From the NCBI GenBank assembly GCA_903644035.1, contig CAHJXG010000300.1, positions 1-10,159 on the forward strand: DNA of 10,159 nucleotides, written 5' to 3'. Shown one piece after another: positions 6,063 to 10,159 of this stretch (within the stretch, counting starts at the first letter, position 1; the number at the start of each line of letters is the position of its first letter). The notes under the pieces are model-generated. The model made no database searches, had not been told where the DNA came from, and saw only the letters and a list, made by a program, of their open reading frames with translations. Made by a program: the position numbers and the translations under genes. The DNA is from Rhodospirillales bacterium. Its GTDB lineage: Bacteria; Pseudomonadota; Alphaproteobacteria; Acetobacterales; Acetobacteraceae.

Positions 6063-6851
6063 TCAGGCGTCCAGGATCGCGACGGCGCGGGTCCAGCCGG
6101 CGGAGCCGCGGTGCAGCTTGACCGGGAAGGCGGAGATGAGGAACCCGGCTGGCGGCAGCGCCTCGAGGTTGTGCATCTTCTCGATCTGGCAGTAGGCGCG
6201 GTCCCGTCCCGCCCGGTGCCCCTCCCAGATCAGCCCGGCGTCGCCCGTCTCCTGCACCCGCCGGCGGGTGTGGCTGAACGGCGCGTCCCAGCTCCAGGCA
6301 TCGGTGCCGACCACGCGGACCCCGCGCCCGGTCAGCCAGAGGGTGGCCGCGCGCCCCATGCCGCAGCCAGCGTCCACATAGTCCGCCTCGCCGTAGCGCG
6401 CGCCGGCGCGGGTGTTGGCCACGACGATCTCCAACGGCTGCAGGCTATGGCCGATACGGGTGAGTTCGGCCTCGATGTCCGCGGGTTGCACCACGTATCC
6501 ATCGGGCAAGTGCCGGAAGTCCAGCTTGACGCCGGGCTGGTAGAGCCAGTCGAGCGGGACCTCGTCGATGCGCATGGACGGCACGCCGCCGGGCGTCACC
6601 GCCTCGTCCATGCGGGAGAAGTAGTGGTAGGGCGCGTCCACGTGGGTGCCGTTGTGGCTGCTGATGGCGCAGCGCTCGATGGCGGCATACTGGCCTTCGG
6701 GGAGCTGGTCCACCCGGACGCCGAAGTACTCGGCGATGCGGGGGGCGGACTGGTGATGGTCAATGTACTCGATCTTCGGCAGCATGTCCGGCGGGTCGCT
6801 GGCGATGTCGCCGCGCAACGGAACGGACAGGTCGATGAGCCGGTGGGCCAT
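6063..6851 (-). CDS. Cyclase-family metal-dependent hydrolase (kynurenine formamidase-like)
   Basis: This 262-residue protein belongs to the cyclase superfamily, metal-dependent hydrolases of amide, lactam or ester bonds that include KynB-type formamidases and isatin hydrolases. The metal site motif HxGTHxDxPxH is intact as HNGTHVDAPYH (residues 66-76; His66, His70, Asp72, His76). VVGTDAWSWDAPF (180-192) and EKMHNLEALP (224-233), with Glu224, match the later conserved blocks, and the C terminus ends in the usual WTRAVAILD. No signal peptide is seen, so it is cytoplasmic. I chose ATG 6851, which has GAGG four bases upstream; an in-frame TTG at 6866 lacks such a site. The gene begins 11 bases after the binding-protein stop, so it is last in a four-gene operon and probably hydrolyses the imported compound or a derivative. 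The substrate is unknown. Confidence 0.88.
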   Translation of the reverse strand: MAHRLIDLSVPLRGDIASDPPDMLPKIEYIDHHQSAPRIAEYFGVRVDQLPEGQYAAIERCAISSHNGTHVDAPYHYFSRMDEAVTPGGVPSMRIDEVPLDWLYQPGVKLDFRHLPDGYVVQPADIEAELTRIGHSLQPLEIVVANTRAGARYGEADYVDAGCGMGRAATLWLTGRGVRVVGTDAWSWDAPFSHTRRRVQETGDAGLIWEGHRAGRDRAYCQIEKMHNLEALPPAGFLISAFPVKLHRGSAGWTRAVAILDA

Positions 6852-6862
6852 GATGCCTCGCG

Positions 6863-8059
6863 TCAATGGAGCAGGCGCGGACAGAAGCCGTCGGCAACCG
6901 GGCGGAAGGCCTCGGCGCCCGGAATCGTGTCCAGCAGCGTGTAGAGATCCCAGGGTCCGCGCGACTGCTCGGGCTGTTTCACCTGGAACGCGTAGTAGTC
7001 GTGCACCATGCGTCCGTCGGGGCGCAGCTCCGCATGCCGCACCACATCGTCGGAGATCGGCAGGTCATGCATCCCGCGGATGACGGCCCGGGCCTCGGTG
7101 CCGCGGGACGCCGCGACGGCTTTCAGGTAATGGCGCACGGCGGAGTACAGCCCGGCCTGGATCTGCGATGGCATGGCGCCCTGCCGGGCCAGGAAGCGCC
7201 GGGAGAAGGCGCGCGTGCCGTCGTCGATGTCCCAGTAGAACCCCTCGGTCAGCACGGTGCCGGCCGCGGCGGGAAGGCCCAGCCCCTTCACGTCCAGCAC
7301 CGACAGGTAGAACGCCACCAGGCGCTGCGCCCCGGTGCCGACGCCGAACTCGTGCGCTTGCTTGATGGCGTTCACCGTGTCGGCCCCGGCATTGGCCAGC
7401 GCCACGATGTCCGCGCCGGACGCCTGCGCCTGCAGGATGAACGACGACAGGTCAGTGCTGGGGAACGGGTGGCGGGCCGAGCCGAGCACGCGGCCGCCCG
7501 CGGCGCCGACGAGCATCTTGGCATCGGCCTCGAACTGGGTGCCGAACGCATAGTCGGCCGTCACCAGGTACCACGTCGTTCCTGGCCGGGTCAGGCGGCG
7601 CGCGACGCCGCCGACCTGCGCGTAGGTGTCCCACATCCACTGCACGATGTGCTCCGGCTGGCAGGCGTCGCCCGAGAGCCGGGCGGTGCCGCCGGCGAAC
7701 AGCGCGACCCGGTTCTTCTGCGCCACGAACGGCGCGATGGCGAGCTGGATCGCCGCGTTCGACATATCGACCAGCGCATCCACATGCGCGGTGTCCACCC
7801 ACTCCCGCGCGATGGCGAGCGCCACGTCCGGCTTGTTCTGGTGGTCTGCGGCGACGACCTCGACCGTCATGCCCCGGCACTCGGCGGCCAGGCAATCCTC
7901 GGCCGCCATGCGCGTCGCCACCACCGACCCGGCGCCCGTCGCGTCCGAATAGACGCCCGACAGGTCGGTCAGCACGCCGAGCTTCACCGCGGTCTCCGCC
8001 CGGGCCGCCACGCCACCAATCACCAACAAAACCGCAAGCGCCCCGCTTCGCCAACCCAA
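6863..8059 (-). CDS. LivK-type periplasmic substrate-binding protein
   Basis: This 398-residue protein is a type I periplasmic binding protein of the branched-chain amino acid/amide (Peripla_BP_6) group. The signal peptide spans about residues 1-21, with an Ala-Arg-Ala cleavage box and no lipobox Cys. Mature sequence starts with KLGVLTDLSGVYSD, the usual first strand and ligand loop. Other family-like blocks are LVTADYAFGTQFEADA (165-180), SSFILQAQASGADIVALANAG (205-225) and the QAGLYSAVRHYLKAV helix. Cys56, Cys61, Cys133 and Cys393 could form disulfides. The start is TTG 8059, fixed by a perfect AGGAGG five bases upstream. This subgroup often binds aromatic or short-chain acids, but the ligand cannot be read here. 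No ABC permease or ATPase lies next to it; its neighbours are a sodium symporter and a hydrolase. Confidence 0.9.
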   Translation of the reverse strand: MGWRSGALAVLLVIGGVAARAETAVKLGVLTDLSGVYSDATGAGSVVATRMAAEDCLAAECRGMTVEVVAADHQNKPDVALAIAREWVDTAHVDALVDMSNAAIQLAIAPFVAQKNRVALFAGGTARLSGDACQPEHIVQWMWDTYAQVGGVARRLTRPGTTWYLVTADYAFGTQFEADAKMLVGAAGGRVLGSARHPFPSTDLSSFILQAQASGADIVALANAGADTVNAIKQAHEFGVGTGAQRLVAFYLSVLDVKGLGLPAAAGTVLTEGFYWDIDDGTRAFSRRFLARQGAMPSQIQAGLYSAVRHYLKAVAASRGTEARAVIRGMHDLPISDDVVRHAELRPDGRMVHDYYAFQVKQPEQSRGPWDLYTLLDTIPGAEAFRPVADGFCPRLLH

Positions 8060-8064
8060 GCAAA

Positions 8065-8070
8065 CCTCCT
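8065..8070 (-). promoter_or_regulatory. Consensus ribosome binding site for a TTG start
   Basis: AGGAGG on the minus strand stands five bases before TTG 8059. It is the strongest Shine-Dalgarno seen in the window and it identifies the rare start codon of the binding protein. It lies in the 74-base gap after the symporter stop, so the binding protein is translated independently rather than coupled. Confidence 0.8.
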
Positions 8071-8133
8071 GATCCTGTGCTGGAATGCTCGCTCAGGGCG
8101 TGTCTGGCGGCAAGGCTGGTCCCGTCACAGCCG

Positions 8134-9636
8134 TCACGCAGCACGCGCAGGCTCGGCGCGCGTCGAGCGCAGCGCCAGGTTGGCGATTGCAGCCACTAGG
8201 ACGTTCGCCAGCACCGCGAGCAGCCCGACATAGACGGTGTAGCTCGCCCCGCCGATCACGATGGTATGCAGCGGCTTCAGCCCGTCCGTGTAGGCGATGG
8301 CGCTGCCGCCAAAGAAGCCCACGGCCCAGCCGAGCAGCAGCGCCGGCGCGCGGAACCAGTTGAAGAACAGCCCGAACACGACGGCCGGGAAGGTCTGCAG
8401 GACCCACAGGCCCCCGAGCAGCTGCAGGTCGAGGGCGTACTGCACCGGCGCGAACAGGATGAACAGCAGCGCGCCGCCCTTGACGGCGAGGCTGGTGATC
8501 TTGGCGACCTGCGCCTCGCCGGCATGGGTCACGGCCGGGTTGACGTAGGCCTTCCACACGTTGCGGGTGAACAGGTTGGCGGCGCCGATCGACATGACCG
8601 CCGCCGGCACCAGCGCGCCGATGGCGATGGCGGCAAAGGCGAAGCCTGCGAACCAGCTGGGGAACAAGGCGTGGAACAACGCCGGCACCGTGTCGTTCGG
8701 CGTCCCGGGCTTGATCCCCGCCGCATGCGCCATGTAGCCGAGCAGCGCGATCAGGCCGAGCAGCAGCGTATAGGCCGGCAGCAGGATCGCGTTCTTGCGT
8801 ATGGTGTTGGCCGAGCGGGAGGCGAAGATGCCCGTGAGCGTGTGCGGGTACATGAACGCCGCCAGCGCCGAGCCGAGCGCCAGCGTCGCGTAGGGCCAGT
8901 ACTGCGACGACTTGAGGACCAGCCCCGACGCCGGCACGGGCGGCTTCAGCGCGAACGCCGCGCCGGCCGCGTCGAACACCGCGCCGTAGCCGCCGAGCCT
9001 GTAGGGGATGAACGCCACCGCCACGAGCACGACGATGTAGATCATGATGTCCTTGACGAAGGCGATCAGCGCCGGGGCGCGCAGCCCGGCCGAGTAGGTG
9101 TAGAGCGCCAGGATCGCAAAGGCGGCGATCAGCGGCAGCTCCCCGGTGAGGCCCAGCGCCTTGATCACCACCTCCATGCCCACGAGCTGCAGCGCGATGT
9201 ACGGCATGGTCGCGAGCAGGCCCGTCACTGCCACCGCAAGCTCCAGCCCCCGGGAGCCATAGCGGCCGTAGACGACGTCGGCGGCGGTGACGTGGCCGTG
9301 CGCCTGCGCGAACGTCCAGAGCCGCGGCATGATGGCGAACACGATGGGGTAGACGACGATGGTGTAGGGCAGGGCGAAGAAGCCCTGTGCGCCGATGGCG
9401 AACACCTGGGCGGGAACGGCGATCACGGTGTAGGCGGTATAGAAGTCCCCGCCGACCAGGAACCAGGTGATCCAGGTGCCGAAGTTGCGCCCGCCCAGTC
9501 CCCACTCGTCGAGATGGGCGTGGTCGGCCGTGCCCCTCCGCCAACGCGAGGCGGCGAACCCCATGACGGTGACGAGGGCGAAGAAGAAGATGCAGACGGA
9601 CAGCGCCGTCCAGTCGAGGTCGGCGACGGCGCTCAC
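8134..9636 (-). CDS. mctP: Sodium:solute symporter, MctP-like monocarboxylate permease
   Basis: This 500-residue inner-membrane transporter of the SSS family couples sodium (or proton) entry to solute uptake. It shows about 13 hydrophobic segments. Several blocks are like rhizobial MctP, which takes up lactate, pyruvate, propionate and similar acids: EWGLGGRNFGTWITWFLVGGD (44-64), AYTVIAVPAQ (68-77), ATMPYIALQLVGMEVV (142-157) and MYPHTLTGIFASRS (262-275). AAVMSIGAANLFTRNVWK (345-362) corresponds to the helix that in this family lines the sodium site. The start is GTG 9636, overlapping the DUF3311 stop by four bases (GTGA), which indicates translational coupling. The binding-protein gene follows after 74 bases. 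The family is certain; the exact substrate, and whether it works with the downstream binding protein, is not. Confidence 0.9.
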   Translation of the reverse strand: MSAVADLDWTALSVCIFFFALVTVMGFAASRWRRGTADHAHLDEWGLGGRNFGTWITWFLVGGDFYTAYTVIAVPAQVFAIGAQGFFALPYTIVVYPIVFAIMPRLWTFAQAHGHVTAADVVYGRYGSRGLELAVAVTGLLATMPYIALQLVGMEVVIKALGLTGELPLIAAFAILALYTYSAGLRAPALIAFVKDIMIYIVVLVAVAFIPYRLGGYGAVFDAAGAAFALKPPVPASGLVLKSSQYWPYATLALGSALAAFMYPHTLTGIFASRSANTIRKNAILLPAYTLLLGLIALLGYMAHAAGIKPGTPNDTVPALFHALFPSWFAGFAFAAIAIGALVPAAVMSIGAANLFTRNVWKAYVNPAVTHAGEAQVAKITSLAVKGGALLFILFAPVQYALDLQLLGGLWVLQTFPAVVFGLFFNWFRAPALLLGWAVGFFGGSAIAYTDGLKPLHTIVIGGASYTVYVGLLAVLANVLVAAIANLALRSTRAEPARAA

Positions 9637-9812
9637 GGCTCATCCCCATGGCCGGCGCTGCGATAGACGATCCAGGTCAGGATCGCGGTCACGGGCACCC
9701 AGGCGAGCTGATACCAGTAGAAGAACGGAAATCCGAACAGCGACGGCGAGGTGGCGTTATAGAACGGCACCCACAGCAAACCGATGAAGGGGAGCAGCAG
9801 CAAGGCCCACAT
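9633..9812 (-). CDS. DUF3311 small membrane protein, symporter partner
   Basis: This 59-residue protein has two hydrophobic segments (about 3-17 and 30-50) joined by a loop with SLFGFPFFYWYQ (24-35), the characteristic DUF3311 signature. Members are regularly encoded just before SSS-family symporters such as MctP and are thought to be a small subunit or assembly partner; this is known from gene neighbourhood rather than detailed biochemistry. The ATG at 9812 has GAGGAA eight bases upstream (9821-9826). A longer reading frame to 9914 exists, but the extra 34 residues are polar and cross the promoter and palindrome, so I reject it. The stop overlaps the symporter GTG. It is the first gene of the uptake operon. 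Confidence 0.88.
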   Translation of the reverse strand: MWALLLLPFIGLLWVPFYNATSPSLFGFPFFYWYQLAWVPVTAILTWIVYRSAGHGDEP

Positions 9813-9845
9813 CGCGACGCTTCCTCTTTGACATGACAGGCGCTG

Positions 9846-9895
9846 CACACGCCCTGCCCGGTTGGGCTTTGTTATGTCGGGGCAGGGTTCGTGTG
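9846..9895. promoter_or_regulatory. Interrupted palindrome spanning the operon promoter
   Basis: CACACG plus CCCTGCCC (9846-9859) is the inverse of GGGCAGGG plus CGTGTG (9880-9887 and 9890-9895), with a 2-base TT bulge in the right arm and a 20-base centre. Fourteen bases pair. One arm falls in the -35/-10 spacer and the other just downstream of the predicted start, a layout suited to a repressor or looping regulator. In RNA made from further upstream it could also form a terminator-like hairpin for the gene ending at 9915, though no T-run follows. Confidence 0.5.
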
Positions 9896-9899
9896 GCAA
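9871..9899 (-). promoter_or_regulatory. Candidate sigma70 promoter of the uptake operon
   Basis: On the minus strand, TTGCCA (9899-9894, five of six to consensus) and CATAAC (9876-9871, four of six) are separated by exactly 17 bases. The predicted start near 9864 gives a leader of about 50 bases before the DUF3311 ATG at 9812. The position just upstream of the first gene supports it. Confidence 0.5.
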
Positions 9900-9914
9900 G
9901 CCGGGGCGCCGCAC

Positions 9915-10159
9915 TCATCCGGACAGCCGGCCGTGCGCGGCGGCAAGGGCGGCGGCCACGGCCCGCAGCGCCGCAAGCTGCTGCCGGGCCAGCTTCAGCG
10001 CCTGCTTGTCTGGTCCGGCGGCGTCGCTGATCTGCTCCTGCAGCTCCGCCGCGTCCCGGGTGAAGCCGTCCCAGAGACACTCGATCCGGGCCAGCGCCGT
10101 GCCGCCGGCCATGTCCGGCTCGGACGCCCATCCCGCCACGAGGGCGCCGACCTCCTGGG
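9915..10159 (-). CDS. Unrecognised Ala/Leu-rich helical protein (possibly partial)
   Basis: The reading frame is open to the right edge of the window, so this is either the C-terminal 80 residues of a longer protein or a small protein starting inside. GTG 10139 (74 residues) has AGGAGG 11 bases upstream, a rather long spacing; ATG 10112 would give 65 residues. The sequence is soluble and strongly helical, with repeated Leu and Ala at heptad-like positions from about residue 30 (ELQEQI) to the end, suggesting a coiled coil. Codon use is GC-rich at third positions, like the clear genes. I recognise no family. It lies on the same strand as the uptake operon but a 102-base gap with a promoter and palindrome separates them. 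Confidence 0.55.
   Translation of the reverse strand, partial: QEVGALVAGWASEPDMAGGTALARIECLWDGFTRDAAELQEQISDAAGPDKQALKLARQQLAALRAVAAALAAAHGRLSG

Noticed and set aside
4364..6121. 585-codon plus-strand frame overlapping the glycoside hydrolase
   Set aside because: It is extremely rich in Arg and Gln/Gly, as expected for a shifted frame of GC-rich coding DNA, and the real frame carries complete domain motifs.
8093..9649. 518-codon minus-strand frame over the symporter
   Set aside because: It is an Arg/Gly-rich shifted-frame shadow; the membrane pattern and MctP motifs lie in the other frame.

Overview
The window is about 10 kb of GC-rich, densely coding DNA with strong G/C preference at third codon positions. 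It looks like an alphaproteobacterial chromosome. A Rhizobiales or Rhodospirillales/Acetobacteraceae background is suggested by the MctP-type permease with its small DUF3311 partner, the LivK-type binding protein and the GC-rich intergenic palindrome. No rRNA, tRNA, CRISPR array, transposase or phage gene was seen, so the taxonomic call is inference only.

Left part (1-3325), surface polysaccharide genes. A membrane acyltransferase of family 3 lies on the minus strand, and its stop overlaps the start of a further minus-strand gene with a Tat-like N terminus that runs off the window. Divergent from it, on the plus strand, is a polytopic Wzy/O-antigen-ligase-like membrane protein. A small two-helix membrane protein and a hairpin follow it. 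The two divergent genes share an unusually AT-rich intergenic region with operator-like inverted repeats. Together they suggest polymerisation or ligation and acyl decoration of an exported glycan.

Middle (3326-5958). A short minus-strand GNAT acetyltransferase is followed by a 319-base gene-free, partly AT-rich stretch. Then comes a 608-residue plus-strand glycoside hydrolase: a GH26-like catalytic domain, a Pro/Thr/Ala linker and two tandem 108-residue modules resembling calcium-dependent xylan-binding CBM60/CBM36 domains. It has a strong ribosome binding site but no visible signal peptide. A 15-bp hairpin follows the stop. The enzyme could trim a self-made glycan or attack plant hemicellulose; the sequence alone does not decide.

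Right part (6063-9812), a four-gene minus-strand uptake operon. In transcription order it holds DUF3311, an MctP-like sodium:solute symporter (4-base GTGA overlap), a periplasmic LivK-type substrate-binding protein with a TTG start and perfect Shine-Dalgarno, and a cyclase-family metal hydrolase 11 bases further on. Upstream of DUF3311 a plausible sigma70 promoter is embedded in a long interrupted palindrome. The set looks like uptake plus hydrolysis of a small carboxylate, amide or ester, but the binding protein has no ABC permease or ATPase beside it. The far right edge (9915-10159) carries the C-terminal part, or all, of an unrecognised helical minus-strand protein.

No clearly new defence or mobile system was found. 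The points most worth following are the signal-less GH26/CBM protein beside polysaccharide genes, the mixed symporter / orphan binding protein / cyclase operon, and the two dyad-rich control regions.
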